Shown: positions 1-8,111, counted from the first letter of the stretch. The stretch: DNA of 64,000 bases from Niabella sp. (GCA_017744715.1 JAGIAT010000002.1:62001-126000); one strand, 5' to 3'. Notes: a model not told the origin generated them from the sequence alone. A program made the numbers and translations.

Positions 1-1473
1 TTTCATTACATCTCCCGCATTTTGCAGGTCCTCAATGGTTTCAAAAAGCGGAACAATATCCACGTTCATTTCCCCGCTGCTCACACCGTTTAATTTAAAC
101 AGCCCAATAACCTCAATAATGCTCAGCACGCTGGTGGCATGGCTGATAATATACCGGTTGCAGCCCAGCTCCCCGTTCGACTGCTGTATAGAACGGATGG
201 CATTTACCACTTCAACCGTATCCTTCACCACGTCGTCTTCAAATATCGACAGGTCATCCAGCGGTTTCAGGCTCAACAGCAGTTTTACCTTTTCTTTTTC
301 CTCCAGGGTATCATAATCCGCCGGTAATATACCGGTTCCCGAAGCAGCGACCTGCGAAAATATTTTTTCGTGTACGGAGCTATCCTGCCGGATATCCAGT
401 GATGCAAAATGCAAACCGAAGATCTCAATCTTACTGATCAGATCCTGTATCCGGGGTATAAACAGGCCATTGGCCCTTTCGTTTACAATTTGCTTTACGC
501 CTTCCAGTATGGATATAATTTCTTTATCGGTTATTTTGGCCTCTTTTCCCGGAATAAACACCTCTTCATACAAACGGCGCTCAAGGTCGCTCATAATCTC
601 TTCCACGCCATGAAACGTTAACCGGCGCTTTAACCGGCGAACGTCAAAATAATAGCATTTTAAAATGGCTCCGCGCAATGCTGCGGCCACCTGCAACGTG
701 GTATCCTTTGTTACAAAGGGGTTCCCGTCCCTGTCGCCACCCGGCCAAAAGCCCATTTTGATCAACGAATGTTTATGGGTACCAATTTCAGGAAACTGGT
801 TCTTCAACTCGCTCAGGATACGGCCCGCCGCATGGTAAAAAACATTTTCGAGATACCAGATCAGGCTTACCGCCTCATCAAAAGGAGTGGGTTTGTTCTT
901 TTTGAAAAAGGGGGTTTTTCCCAGTTGCTGCAACAGGATATTGATTTCGCTGGCATCATTCTTAAGCAGCGCGTTGCTCAGGTCCCGGATAATTCCCAGT
1001 ACAGAACCCGGGTAAAACTGGGTAGGATGCGCGGTTAACACCAGCCGTACACAAAAATCTTCCAGCACTTTGTCAAACTGTGCTTCCTTATTATTTTGGG
1101 CCACGGCAGACATCAGCTGTTTTAATGTGCCCGGACCGCTAAAGTCGTTTATCTTTTTATAGGAGGCGTCTTCCAGCGCATCAAACAAAACCACCTGGCG
1201 CTCCACATACTGCACCAGCCGGAACATAAGGTCCAGCCGTTCTTTGGAGGTGGTAAAGGATGTGTGCCGGCTAAAAAAATCTTCGATGATCTCCACAGGG
1301 CTCAATCCCTTTTCATACCCTTCTTCACACATACTGGACAACAGCGATAATAAGATCCCCGTCTTTTCAATTTTATGAAAGGGCAAGGACGTAAATAAAC
1401 TATTATACAACTGAAATCTTATTCCGACATCATTTTTAAAGTGCTGAACCGATTGGCTGCCTACCACATCCAT
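1..1473 (-). CDS. ppc: Phosphoenolpyruvate carboxylase, N-terminal part (runs off the window)
   Basis: Carboxylates phosphoenolpyruvate to oxaloacetate, an anaplerotic reaction feeding the TCA cycle in the cytoplasm. Reverse-strand translation from the ATG at 1473 gives 491 uninterrupted codons to the window edge; the family is usually 850-950 residues, so roughly the second half lies outside. Two family signatures are visible: VLTAHPTQ, carrying the catalytic histidine, and GFWPGGDRDGNPFVT, the substrate-binding GGDRDGNP block. The start is supported by AGGA seven bases before ATG, one of the few clear Shine-Dalgarno sequences here. It lies downstream of the ribosomal operon, separated by a strong terminator, so it is probably transcribed alone. 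Identity is very sure; the C-terminal half cannot be checked. Confidence 0.95.
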   Translation of the reverse strand, partial: MDVVGSQSVQHFKNDVGIRFQLYNSLFTSLPFHKIEKTGILLSLLSSMCEEGYEKGLSPVEIIEDFFSRHTSFTTSKERLDLMFRLVQYVERQVVLFDALEDASYKKINDFSGPGTLKQLMSAVAQNNKEAQFDKVLEDFCVRLVLTAHPTQFYPGSVLGIIRDLSNALLKNDASEINILLQQLGKTPFFKKNKPTPFDEAVSLIWYLENVFYHAAGRILSELKNQFPEIGTHKHSLIKMGFWPGGDRDGNPFVTKDTTLQVAAALRGAILKCYYFDVRRLKRRLTFHGVEEIMSDLERRLYEEVFIPGKEAKITDKEIISILEGVKQIVNERANGLFIPRIQDLISKIEIFGLHFASLDIRQDSSVHEKIFSQVAASGTGILPADYDTLEEKEKVKLLLSLKPLDDLSIFEDDVVKDTVEVVNAIRSIQQSNGELGCNRYIISHATSVLSIIEVIGLFKLNGVSSGEMNVDIVPLFETIEDLQNAGDVMK

Positions 1474-1707
1474 ATGTTTCCTGTTTGAACTTTTAGAATG
1501 GCCTCCGGACGTTACGGAACTTTACAGAAAAGCACCTGTGCCGTTGGCCTTTAAACAGCGTTGAAGATACTATTTTTCCCCTATAACATTTGCAATTATC
1601 TAGTATTTAATCATTTCTTTATACAACGTTCAAGAATCCCGCATGATTCTTAAACATTCTCAAACACGCTTCCGGGTTTCAGGAACAATTCTAAAATAAT
1701 CCTCAAT

Positions 1708-1750
1708 AAAAAAGCCCCGTCCGGGTAGTACCAGAACGGGGCTTTTATTA
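1708..1750 (-). terminator. Intrinsic terminator after rplQ
   Basis: A GC-rich stem (AAAAGCCCCGT pairing with ACGGGGCTTTT, about 11 bp, loop about 11 nt) is followed on the minus strand by a run of T. It lies just past the rplQ stop codon and ends the ribosomal transcript before ppc. Confidence 0.85.
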
Positions 1751-1762
1751 CTTTAAAAAGAA

Positions 1763-2317
1763 TTATGCTTCTTTGTTTTCGTCTTTTGCTTCTGCTGCGG
1801 GTGCTTCTTCAGCCGCTGCGGGTGCAACAGCTTCTTTTACTTCCTCAACTGGAGCCGCTTCAGCAACGGCTGTAGCTTCATCTTTTTTCTTTCCGCTACC
1901 TCCGCGACGACGGGTGCGTTTGCCGGCAGCTTTTTCATCCGTTCCTTTACCGTAAACTTCGTTAAAGTCTACCAGCTCGATCATTGCTTTTTCAGCAGCA
2001 TCACCGGGACGGATCCCTAATTTAATGATGCGGGTATAACCACCGGGACGGCCACCAACCTTTGTTGCAACTGCATCGAACAGTTCTTTAACGGCTTCTT
2101 TGTCCTGTAAATGACTGAACACAATACGACGCTGATGCGTGGTATTTTCCTTGCTTTTGGTGATCAGGGGTTCTACATATACCCTTAACGCCTTTGCTTT
2201 TGCAACAGTAGTTACAATACGCTTGTGCTCGATCAGCTGGCAGGAAAGATTACGCAGCAAAGCATCTCTGTGTGCTTTGGTACGGCTTAAATTTTTGATT
2301 TTGTCTCCGTGACGCAT
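1763..2317 (-). CDS. rplQ: 50S ribosomal protein L17
   Basis: Structural protein of the large ribosomal subunit. The first ~120 residues are canonical L17 ([20 protein letters not shown], then [14 protein letters not shown]). After that comes a lysine/arginine stretch and a roughly 45-residue Ala/Glu/Lys low-complexity tail, giving 184 residues against about 120-130 in most bacteria. Such acidic-alanine tails on L17 are seen in other Bacteroidota; their role is unknown to me. It is last in the infA-rplQ transcript, 206 bp after rpoA, and is followed at once by a terminator. Confidence 0.97.
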   Translation of the reverse strand: MRHGDKIKNLSRTKAHRDALLRNLSCQLIEHKRIVTTVAKAKALRVYVEPLITKSKENTTHQRRIVFSHLQDKEAVKELFDAVATKVGGRPGGYTRIIKLGIRPGDAAEKAMIELVDFNEVYGKGTDEKAAGKRTRRRGGSGKKKDEATAVAEAAPVEEVKEAVAPAAAEEAPAAEAKDENKEA

Positions 2318-2399
2318 GACATTTAAATGTTTAAGGTTTCGGGTTTAACGTTTCAGGTTAAAACTCAATACCTGGTTAAAAAATTCGGTTACACCGTGT

Positions 2400-2523
2400 C
2401 AAGGAAATGTAACCTACTGTACTAATTTGAAAATTTGGCGATTTGAAAATTTGAAAATATTTTAATTGGAGCAGTAACGCAAATCCATTAGCACATTGTC
2501 AAATTTTCAAATCTTCAAATTAT
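2400..2523. repeat. Degenerate TTTGAAAATTTG repeats with inverted copy, rplQ-rpoA gap
   Basis: The gap between rpoA and rplQ holds tandem degenerate copies of the word ATTTGAAAATTTG and, further on, copies in the other orientation. GATTTGAAAATTTG at 2440-2453 and CAAATTTTCAAATC at 2500-2513 are a perfect 14-bp inverted repeat, so the transcript could fold into a long stem. The same gap also has the GGTTTAACGTTTCAGGTT-like words near 2330-2360. Confidence 0.8.
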
Positions 2524-3525
2524 TTAATAATCGTCTTTATCGATTCCCAGCTTCTGCAGATCCATACCAAAGCCTAAACCTCTTTCGATGAGCACCTGCT
2601 CAATTTCAGAAAGGGATTTCTGACCAAAGTTCCGGAACTTCATCAGGTCTTCCTGCTCGTACTGAACCAGCTCGCTCAGGGAGTTGATCTTGGCCGCTTT
2701 CAGGCAGTTGAACGCACGTACAGAAAGATCCAGGTCTTCCAGCGGAGTCTTCAGTACTTTACGCAGTTGCAGCGTCTGCTCATCTACCATATCCTCTTTC
2801 TTCTCTTCCTTATTGTCAAACGTGATGTTTTCATCCGTAATGATCATCAGGTGTTGAATTAAGATCCGGCTGGCTTGTTTTACCGCCTCTTCCGGATGAA
2901 TGGTACCATCTGTATTCACTTCCATTAACAGCTTTTCATAGTCCGTACGTTGTTCCACACGGGTATTTTCAATGCTGTATTTTACGTTTTTAATAGGCGT
3001 AAAGATAGAGTCGATAGCAATATAGCCAACCGGCGCATCTTTTACCTTATTATCTTCAGCAGGTACATAACCACGGCCTTTACCGATGGTCAGTTCAATA
3101 TCCAGCTTGGAAGAAGAATCCATCGTGCAGATCAGCAGATCCGGGTTCATGATCTGGAAGGATTGTGTTCCATCGGCGATCATACCCGCAGTGAATTCTG
3201 TCTGGTTTTTTACAGAAATGGAAATTTTTTCATTGGCCACTTCATGATCAACGATTCTTTTGAAGCGTACCTGTTTTAAATTCAGGATGATTTCAACCAC
3301 ATCTTCGCTGATCCCTTTCATGGTAGCAAATTCATGATCTACACCCTCTATTTTAATACCTACAATCGCATATCCCTCAAGAGAGTTCAATAAAACACGG
3401 CGCAGCGCATTACCAATGGTAACACCATACCCCGGCTCTAATGGACGAAACTCAAACTGAGCTTCGAAATCTGAAGCCTTTTGCAAAATGATTTTGTCAG
3501 GCTGGTGGAAATTTAAAATTGCCAT
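2524..3525 (-). CDS. rpoA: DNA-directed RNA polymerase alpha subunit
   Basis: Scaffold subunit of RNA polymerase; the N-terminal domain dimerises and nucleates beta and beta' assembly, while the C-terminal domain contacts UP elements and activators. At 333 residues it is full length. The N-terminal domain (about 1-235) begins with the typical FEFRPLEPGYGVTIGNALRR segment in two parts, and the C-terminal domain (about 255-325) carries LDLSVRAFNCLK and FRNFGQKSLSEI, the helix-hairpin-helix-like signature. It follows rpsD by 56 bp in the conserved rpsD-rpoA-rplQ order. Nothing unusual in the protein itself. Confidence 0.98.
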   Translation of the reverse strand: MAILNFHQPDKIILQKASDFEAQFEFRPLEPGYGVTIGNALRRVLLNSLEGYAIVGIKIEGVDHEFATMKGISEDVVEIILNLKQVRFKRIVDHEVANEKISISVKNQTEFTAGMIADGTQSFQIMNPDLLICTMDSSSKLDIELTIGKGRGYVPAEDNKVKDAPVGYIAIDSIFTPIKNVKYSIENTRVEQRTDYEKLLMEVNTDGTIHPEEAVKQASRILIQHLMIITDENITFDNKEEKKEDMVDEQTLQLRKVLKTPLEDLDLSVRAFNCLKAAKINSLSELVQYEQEDLMKFRNFGQKSLSEIEQVLIERGLGFGMDLQKLGIDKDDY

Positions 3526-3581
3526 TTTTTAGGTTTGTATTTTAAGAGTAAAGTGATGGCTGGCCGCCACCACTTAAAAAA

Positions 3582-4187
3582 TTACTTACTGTACAATTCA
3601 ACAATCAGTTGCTCCTTAATGTTCTCAGGAACACTTTCCCTTTCGGGATAGGTGATGAAAGTACCCTTGATTTCAGTTTCATTGAAATCGATCCAGCCAA
3701 ATTTTGGATTCTTAGGACGGATCACGCTTGTAATAGAAGAACGGTTCTTGCTGCTTTCTTTCAGGGTGATGATATCACCGGCTTTCAACTGGTAAGAAGG
3801 AATGTTTACCACTTCGCCATTTACTTCAATGTGCTTGTGGCTCACCAGCTGGCGTGCAGCAGGACGGCTGGGTGCAATACCCATACGGAATACCGTGTTG
3901 TCTAAACGCGCTTCAAGTAATTTAATAAGGTTTTCACCGGTAATACCTTTACGACGGTTGGCTTCCTCAAATGTTTTGCGGAATTGTTTTTCCAACACAC
4001 CGTACGTGTACTTTGCTTTTTGTTTTTCGCGCAGCTGCAATGCATATTCCCCTAAGGTTTTACGTTTGCGCTTTTCGCCATGCATACCGGGAGGGTTACT
4101 GTTTTTACCCAACCATTTACCATTACCTAAAATAGGCTCTCCGAAAATACGGGAGATTTTGGTCTTAGGACCGTTGTAACGTGCCAT
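3582..4187 (-). CDS. rpsD: 30S ribosomal protein S4
   Basis: Primary 16S rRNA-binding protein that nucleates assembly of the 30S body and contributes to decoding accuracy. The 201-residue protein shows the S4 N-terminal domain (MARYNGPKTKISRIFGEP; GMHGEKRKRKTLGEYALQL) and the S4 RNA-binding domain around residues 92-155 (LEARLDNTVFRMGIAPSRPAARQLVSH in two parts). In many bacteria S4 also represses its operon by binding the mRNA; no such site was identified here. It is 266 bp downstream of rpsK, an unusually long gap for this operon. Confidence 0.98.
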   Translation of the reverse strand: MARYNGPKTKISRIFGEPILGNGKWLGKNSNPPGMHGEKRKRKTLGEYALQLREKQKAKYTYGVLEKQFRKTFEEANRRKGITGENLIKLLEARLDNTVFRMGIAPSRPAARQLVSHKHIEVNGEVVNIPSYQLKAGDIITLKESSKNRSSITSVIRPKNPKFGWIDFNETEIKGTFITYPERESVPENIKEQLIVELYSK

Positions 4188-4453
4188 AATTATACTTTCA
4201 TTTAAGCTTTTTTAGAAACCGGTACAGCAATCAGTAAAAAGCTTTGGAAAAAATTAATTGTGTACCCTTTATTAAAAATGAAAAGCCAATTGGCTATCAA
4301 TCATGCTGTATGCTTAGCGCCACACGCCTGATGCTTTAGTTTGCATTCAGCGTTCAGCCTTTAGCTTTCAGCAAAGAATTTATTTAAAGAACTTCATACT
4401 TGCCTGATAATAATATATAATATCAAACAAAAAACGAAAAACCAGGAACGGCC
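4188..4453. other. Long rpsD-rpsK gap with degenerate repeats
   Basis: There is no open reading frame of note in this 266-bp space. Around 4325-4375 are near-tandem words of the form GCATTCAGCGTTCAGCC and TTTAGCTTTCAGC, resembling the other degenerate intergenic repeats of the window. The part next to rpsK (4380-4440) is A+T-rich and without clear structure. Confidence 0.6.
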
Positions 4454-4855
4454 TTATACTCTTCTCTTTTTGGGAGGACGGCATCCGTTGTGGGGTAAAG
4501 GCGTAACGTCTTTGATCATTACTACTTCGATGCCAGATTGGGAAAGCGAGCGGATAGCTCCTTCACGGCCGGATCCGGGGCCTTTTACGTATACATCTAC
4601 TCTTTTTAACCCAGCATCCAGGGCTACTTTAGCAGCGTCTGCAGAAGCCATCTGGGCGGCATAAGGCGTGTTCTTTTTAGAACCGCGGAAGCCCATTTTA
4701 CCGGCACTGCTCCAGGAAATAACCTGGCCCGATTTGTTGGTTAAGCTGATGATGATGTTGTTAAATGTTGCAGAAATGTGCGCATCTCCGTACGCATCCA
4801 CTTTTACAATCCTTTTTTTCGCAGCGGCTTTTGCGCTGTTTTGTGATTTTGCCAT
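4454..4855 (-). CDS. rpsK: 30S ribosomal protein S11
   Basis: Platform protein of the small subunit near the E site, in contact with S18 and S21. The 133-residue sequence has the conserved core ([32 protein letters not shown]) and the invariant C-terminal end THN-type block [15 protein letters not shown]. The N-terminal 18 residues are a lysine/alanine-rich extension typical of bacterial S11. It lies in normal order between rpsM and rpsD but is separated from rpsM by 202 bp, mostly repeats. Confidence 0.98.
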   Translation of the reverse strand: MAKSQNSAKAAAKKRIVKVDAYGDAHISATFNNIIISLTNKSGQVISWSSAGKMGFRGSKKNTPYAAQMASADAAKVALDAGLKRVDVYVKGPGSGREGAIRSLSQSGIEVVMIKDVTPLPHNGCRPPKKRRV

Positions 4856-4979
4856 TGTACTTAAAGGTGATCTTTAAAAATAAAAACGTTCTGCGGAGCA
4901 AAACGCCCAGTCAACCCTATTCCTGCACCGGGGCGTCCGAAATTGATCTGGTAGTAACGGGTGCTTATGATAAAGTCGA

Positions 4980-5057
4980 AAAGTTGATAAGTTAAAAGGT
5001 TAACAAGGATCAATGAAACCTGTCAACTTATTAACTTATCAACCTGTCAACTAAATA
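4980..5057. repeat. Inverted repeat in rpsM-rpsK gap
   Basis: GTTGATAAGTTAA at 4983-4995 and TTAACTTATCAAC at 5031-5043 are a perfect 13-bp inverted repeat with a loop of about 35 nt that itself contains related words (TTAACAAGG, CCTGTCAACTTATTAAC). The words match the TTATCAACCTGTTAACG sequence near 50530. Confidence 0.8.
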
Positions 5058-5438
5058 CTATTTCTTAGCGGCCTTTTTCTTACCGGCAACCGTCTTACGT
5101 TTACCTTTACGGGTACGGCTGTTGGTTTTTGTACGCTGACCACGCACCGGAAGTCCTTTCCTGTGACGCAGACCACGGTAGCAGGCGATATCCAGCAGGC
5201 GCTTAATGTTCATTTGCACCTCGCTTCTCAGCTGACCTTCTACTTTCAGCTCTTCCGTAATGGTAGAACGGATCGCATTCAGATCCTCATCGTTCCACTC
5301 ATTTACTTTTTTGCTGCGGTCAATGCTATTCTTGTCCAGAATATATTTTGCTGTAGAAGGGCCAATACCATAAATATAGGTAAGGCCAATTTCGCCCCTT
5401 TTGTTCTTTGGTAAGTCTACACCGGCAATACGTGCCAT
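5058..5438 (-). CDS. rpsM: 30S ribosomal protein S13
   Basis: Small-subunit head protein that contacts the P-site tRNA through its C-terminal tail and bridges to the 50S subunit. The 126-residue protein begins [20 protein letters not shown] and carries the helix-two-turn-helix region ([11 protein letters not shown]), the [20 protein letters not shown] core and a basic lysine-rich tail. It follows rpmJ in the usual order with a 100-bp repeat-filled gap. Confidence 0.98.
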   Translation of the reverse strand: MARIAGVDLPKNKRGEIGLTYIYGIGPSTAKYILDKNSIDRSKKVNEWNDEDLNAIRSTITEELKVEGQLRSEVQMNIKRLLDIACYRGLRHRKGLPVRGQRTKTNSRTRKGKRKTVAGKKKAAKK

Positions 5439-5449
5439 AATTTTATTTT

Positions 5450-5538
5450 AATTTGAAATTTGAAAATTCTTAATTTGAAAATTTAGCAACAATTCGAAAA
5501 TCATTTTCAAACTTTCAAATTGCCTCATTTTCAAATTA
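5450..5538. repeat. Inverted AATTTGAAAAT repeats in rpmJ-rpsM gap
   Basis: This short gap is almost wholly made of the TTTGAAAATTTG word in both orientations. TAATTTGAAAAT at 5471-5482 and ATTTTCAAATTA at 5527-5538 form a perfect 12-bp inverted repeat that could close a hairpin between the two genes. Confidence 0.8.
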
Positions 5539-5655
5539 TTATCCTTGTCTTTGCTTAAAACGGGGATTCTTTTTGTTAATTACATAAAGCTTCCCTTTGC
5601 GACGTACAATTTTGCAGTCGGCGCTACGTTTTTTAATGGATGCTCTTACTCTCAT
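5539..5655 (-). CDS. rpmJ: 50S ribosomal protein L36
   Basis: The smallest large-subunit protein. Reverse translation from the ATG at 5655 gives 38 residues ([20 protein letters not shown] and then [17 protein letters not shown]). Length, order between infA and rpsM, and the basic composition identify L36. It is the form with a reduced zinc ribbon: only one cysteine (residue 14) is present, so the four-ligand Cys3His motif is incomplete, as in zinc-independent L36 variants of Bacteroidota. Too short for ordinary ORF length cut-offs. Confidence 0.95.
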   Translation of the reverse strand: MRVRASIKKRSADCKIVRRKGKLYVINKKNPRFKQRQG

Positions 5656-5682
5656 CTTTTTTAATTTAAGGTTTTTAGCCAA

Positions 5683-5901
5683 TTATTTATAGCGGAAATT
5701 TATCCTGCCTCTTGTTAAGTCATAAGGAGACATTTCCAATCCCACTTTATCTCCGGGCAAAATACGAATGTAATGCATCCGCATCTTTCCGGAAATTGTT
5801 GCCAAAACCTCATGGCCGTTTTCCAGCTTTACCCTGAACATCGCATTAGACAAGGCTTCAAGGATGACTCCGTCTTGTTTTATTAAAGGTTGTTTTGACA
5901 T
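5683..5901 (-). CDS. infA: Translation initiation factor IF-1
   Basis: Binds the 30S A site during initiation and assists IF-2 and IF-3. The 72-residue protein is a single S1/OB-fold domain with the family segments [34 protein letters not shown] and the C-terminal [13 protein letters not shown]. It is first in the transcript: a Bacteroidota-type promoter lies about 20 bp upstream of the start, and the next upstream gene is an unrelated small hypothetical rather than the usual map/secY. Confidence 0.97.
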   Translation of the reverse strand: MSKQPLIKQDGVILEALSNAMFRVKLENGHEVLATISGKMRMHYIRILPGDKVGLEMSPYDLTRGRINFRYK

Positions 5902-5917
5902 ACAAATTTTAGGGCTG

Positions 5918-5925
5918 CAAAGATA
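5918..5925 (-). promoter_or_regulatory. -7 box of the infA-rplQ operon
   Basis: On the minus strand TATCTTTG matches the Bacteroidota -7 consensus TAnnTTTG exactly and is placed 16 bp before the infA start. No good -33 TTTG is seen at the expected distance, only a T-rich stretch. Confidence 0.55.
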
Positions 5926-6017
5926 GGTAATATTTTATAATAAAAAAGCCTTATTCTGTCTAAATTTCAGAATAAAGCTGTATCGTTTGGGCTTCCAAAG
6001 GGCCTAAAACCGGGTCT

Positions 6018-6413
6018 TTAATGCAACAGCGGAACTTTAGTCATTTGTAAATGAATATTTTGCAGCTCACTGACCGTAATCGGGCGATCAAAAAGGCGGC
6101 GGTCTTCGCGGTACCAAACTTCGCTTCTGGAAAAGTTGTCGGAGGCCGGTACCAGCACCCGGAAGGGCCCTTTCCCGTATTTTGTGCCATTGCCTGCCGG
6201 ATTGTCCATTTTTTCAAACCCCAGCCGCATCAGCTGTTCCTCACTTAGCGGAATGCCCTGTACCTGGTCCAGCGGATACCAGAATTCCTGGATGCCGTTG
6301 TCTACACAAACCTCCCGTTCCTCATTGCTTACCCTTACAACAGATCCTTCACGTGATACGCCATCATCCGTAACAATTACCCAGTCGCCCGGTTTTAACT
6401 CATTTAATTTCAT
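6018..6413 (-). CDS. Small conserved hypothetical protein of Bacteroidota
   Basis: Function unknown. The 131-residue soluble protein starts MKLNELKPGDWV and has a segment PLDQVQGIPLSEEQLMRLGF followed near the C-terminus by ITVSELQNIHLQM. This layout (MKxxELxxGNWV, then IPLTEExLxxxGF, then HELQNLY) is familiar to me from a large group of small Bacteroidota proteins, often found in accessory or phage-like regions, none with known function. No signal peptide or membrane segment. It sits 116 bp upstream of infA on the same strand but infA has its own promoter. Confidence 0.7.
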   Translation of the reverse strand: MKLNELKPGDWVIVTDDGVSREGSVVRVSNEEREVCVDNGIQEFWYPLDQVQGIPLSEEQLMRLGFEKMDNPAGNGTKYGKGPFRVLVPASDNFSRSEVWYREDRRLFDRPITVSELQNIHLQMTKVPLLH

Positions 6414-6599
6414 ACGAATAAAAATTTATGCAAACAAAAGATCCTATTTACTATTCTAAGATAAAAAAAATAATGACAAATGCCATATTTAATTGGCGGC
6501 CGCAATGAACAATCTGTAAAAGCTAGAAATAAACTTATTTTCAGCCCTTTATACATAAAAACGGTTTATCCTGGCCCGGTTGGCGGCCGGCATCCCCCA

Positions 6600-6835
6600 A
6601 AAGGCCCCACCTGCCGGAAAACCGCTCAAACCACCCGGTATTATCAGACGCATTCCCCAGTGTTACCTAATACATACCTGCGGCTGCCACCCAGGCCGGC
6701 CGCTTTTCATCAAAGGAAGCCAGGCTGCCGGCATCCGGAACCAATCGGATAGTTTGAGCCTCACCCGGCTGCAATACGCGCGTTTTGGCAAACGCCTTTA
6801 ACTGTACCGGAACAGCAACGGCGCAAACCGTTGCC
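6600..6835 (-). pseudogene. Relic of the C-terminal domain of a GH3 family glycosidase
   Basis: No intact gene is present between 6414 and 6903, but the minus strand in one frame reads [18 protein letters not shown], then [18 protein letters not shown], then VAAAGMY, stop, VTLGNASDN. This matches the end of GH3 beta-glucosidase-type enzymes, where the fibronectin-III-like domain reads approximately PVKELKGFKKVxLxPGE...LxFYDEx..WVVEPGxYxVxVGxSS. The stop (TAG at 6669-6667) falls where glutamine (CAG) would be expected, so one C-to-T change explains it. Upstream in the same frame (beyond about 6835) similarity fades, so only the last 70-80 codons of a gene of more than 700 codons survive. Base composition is G+C-rich, unlike the A+T-rich spacers elsewhere, as expected for former coding DNA. 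Confidence 0.65.
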
Positions 6836-6903
6836 GGCCTTGCATCCCGGGGCCTCGTATTTGCAGGGCTTTTCTTTTATAGCTATTTTTAACGCAAAAA
6901 GCA

Positions 6904-7392
6904 TTGAAACGGATCGGCTTATTATCAGACACTCATGGCTTTTTGGATGAAGCGGTATTTCACTATTTTAAAGACTGCGATGCCATTTGGCATGCCGGGG
7001 ACTTTGGCACCCCGGAGCTGGCAGAACGGCTCCGGCACTTTAAACCCCTGGAGGGTGTTTTTGGCAATATTGACGGACAGGAACTGCGCGCTGTATTTCC
7101 CGAAACGCTGGTTTTTATGTGTGAGGACGTAAAAGTAATGATCCGCCACATCGGTGGCTATCCGCCCCGTTATAATAAAGAAACCCGGCCCCTGCTTTTA
7201 AAAGAATCCCCGCAGCTTTTTATCAGTGGCCATTCGCATATCCTGAAAATAATGTACGACGATAAATTACAATGTCTGCATATGAATCCCGGTGCCGCCG
7301 GAAAGCAGGGCTGGCACAAGGTGCGCACACTGATCCGGTTTACAATCGATGGAAAAAATATCAGGGATTGTGAGGTTATTGAACTGAAATAA
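6904..7392 (+). CDS. YfcE/MJ0936-type metallophosphoesterase
   Basis: Calcineurin-like phosphodiesterase of the small single-domain type; family members hydrolyse phosphodiesters in vitro with Mn2+, the natural substrate being unsettled. The 162 residues hold the complete metal-binding set: SDTHG (residues 8-12), HAGDFG, GNID, RHIGG and GHSH near residue 115. Translation probably starts at TTG (6904), because the family begins M-[KR]-x-I-x-[LV]-[LI]-SDTHG and no in-frame ATG precedes it. The gene stands alone, convergent with the lipoprotein gene, and is followed by a hairpin terminator. Confidence 0.9.
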   Translation: MKRIGLLSDTHGFLDEAVFHYFKDCDAIWHAGDFGTPELAERLRHFKPLEGVFGNIDGQELRAVFPETLVFMCEDVKVMIRHIGGYPPRYNKETRPLLLKESPQLFISGHSHILKIMYDDKLQCLHMNPGAAGKQGWHKVRTLIRFTIDGKNIRDCEVIELK

Positions 7393-7421
7393 AGCATTGC
7401 ATCTGCGGGCAGGAGCTGCAT

Positions 7422-7466
7422 AAAAAAAGGCCGTACCCGTTTTTGATACAGCCCTTTATTTTTTAC
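7422..7466. terminator. Bidirectional terminator between convergent genes
   Basis: AAAGGCCGTA (7426-7435) pairs with TACAGCCCTTT (7447-7457) with one bulged base and one G-T pair. T-runs follow on both strands, so it can serve the phosphoesterase gene and the convergent lipoprotein gene. Confidence 0.6.
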
Positions 7467-7523
7467 TTGAAACCGTTACGGCAACAATTGTTTCAGACCA
7501 CCTTTAATACTGGTTTATTTCTT

Positions 7524-7994
7524 TTATTTCAGCTTCAGCTGTACCGATTTTGAAAAGGTAGGCGACATATCTTTTACCACTTTTTGTGATCCCTGCTCAA
7601 TGGGGGTGCCGTTTACTTCTATTTTCCATGTTACTGTAAATGGGGTAATGCTCCCTTCAAACCCGCCGAAAAAAACATCCCCACCAAAAAAATCGCTAGC
7701 CGATTCAATGGTAATGGTCTTCCCGTTATTAAAATCGTCATCGCCCACCGATACATTGGTTCCGGTTTTCCGGACGCCGTTCACCATCCAATCGATAAAA
7801 TTGCTTTTTGTATCTGCCCCGGAAACCGTTACTTCAAAATGATCGCCTTCGGCTTTGTGAAATTCGCTGGAAACCGTAAAGGTCAGTTTTGCCTTTTTAT
7901 CATTCGAAGGAAATCCGGGCTTATCGCTTTTGGAACAGGCGCTCAATATCACCAGGAACAGGCTGGAAAACAGCAATGCTTTAAACATTTTCAT
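7524..7994 (-). CDS. Small secreted lipoprotein of unknown function
   Basis: The 156-residue protein has a type II signal peptide with lipobox LSAC (lipidated Cys about residue 20), a short charged linker (SKSDKPGFPSNDKK) and a beta-rich domain with no motif I recognise. The mature part resembles the small beta-sandwich lipoproteins frequent in Bacteroidota. Location is predicted to be the outer membrane or periplasm. It has its own promoter about 70 bp upstream and is convergent with the phosphoesterase gene. Function cannot be assigned from the sequence. Confidence 0.75.
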   Translation of the reverse strand: MKMFKALLFSSLFLVILSACSKSDKPGFPSNDKKAKLTFTVSSEFHKAEGDHFEVTVSGADTKSNFIDWMVNGVRKTGTNVSVGDDDFNNGKTITIESASDFFGGDVFFGGFEGSITPFTVTWKIEVNGTPIEQGSQKVVKDMSPTFSKSVQLKLK

Positions 7995-8062
7995 AGTTTA
8001 CTTTTATAGATATTATGCCTACTCTTTATACAGTTTTCGGCATCCCTGCCTCACAAGCAAGG

Positions 8063-8094
8063 CAAAAATATCCAGCGTCAGCACAGCGGCCAAT
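8063..8094 (-). promoter_or_regulatory. Promoter of the lipoprotein gene
   Basis: On the minus strand TATTTTTG (8070-8063) fits TAnnTTTG exactly; ATTG at 8094-8091, 20 bp upstream, fits three of four bases of the -33 TTTG. The leader to the start codon is about 65 nt. Confidence 0.5.
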
Positions 8095-8111
8095 ACCGGT
8101 AAACCGGTATT
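8092..8111. promoter_or_regulatory. Perfect palindrome overlapping the -33 region
   Basis: AATACCGGTAAACCGGTATT is a perfect 20-nt inverted repeat (two 9-bp arms, 2-nt centre). It begins on the -33 element of the lipoprotein promoter, a position suited to a dimeric repressor or activator. No regulator gene lies next to it, so an operator role is inference. Confidence 0.4.

Noticed and set aside
1773..1955. Plus-strand frame rich in Ala and Ser opposite the rplQ tail
   Set aside because: It is a shadow of the Ala/Glu/Lys-rich repeat codons of L17.
6480..6801. Plus-strand open frames of 73-90 codons
   Set aside because: They are proline/arginine-rich and opposite to the GH3 relic; their openness reflects the former coding sequence on the other strand.
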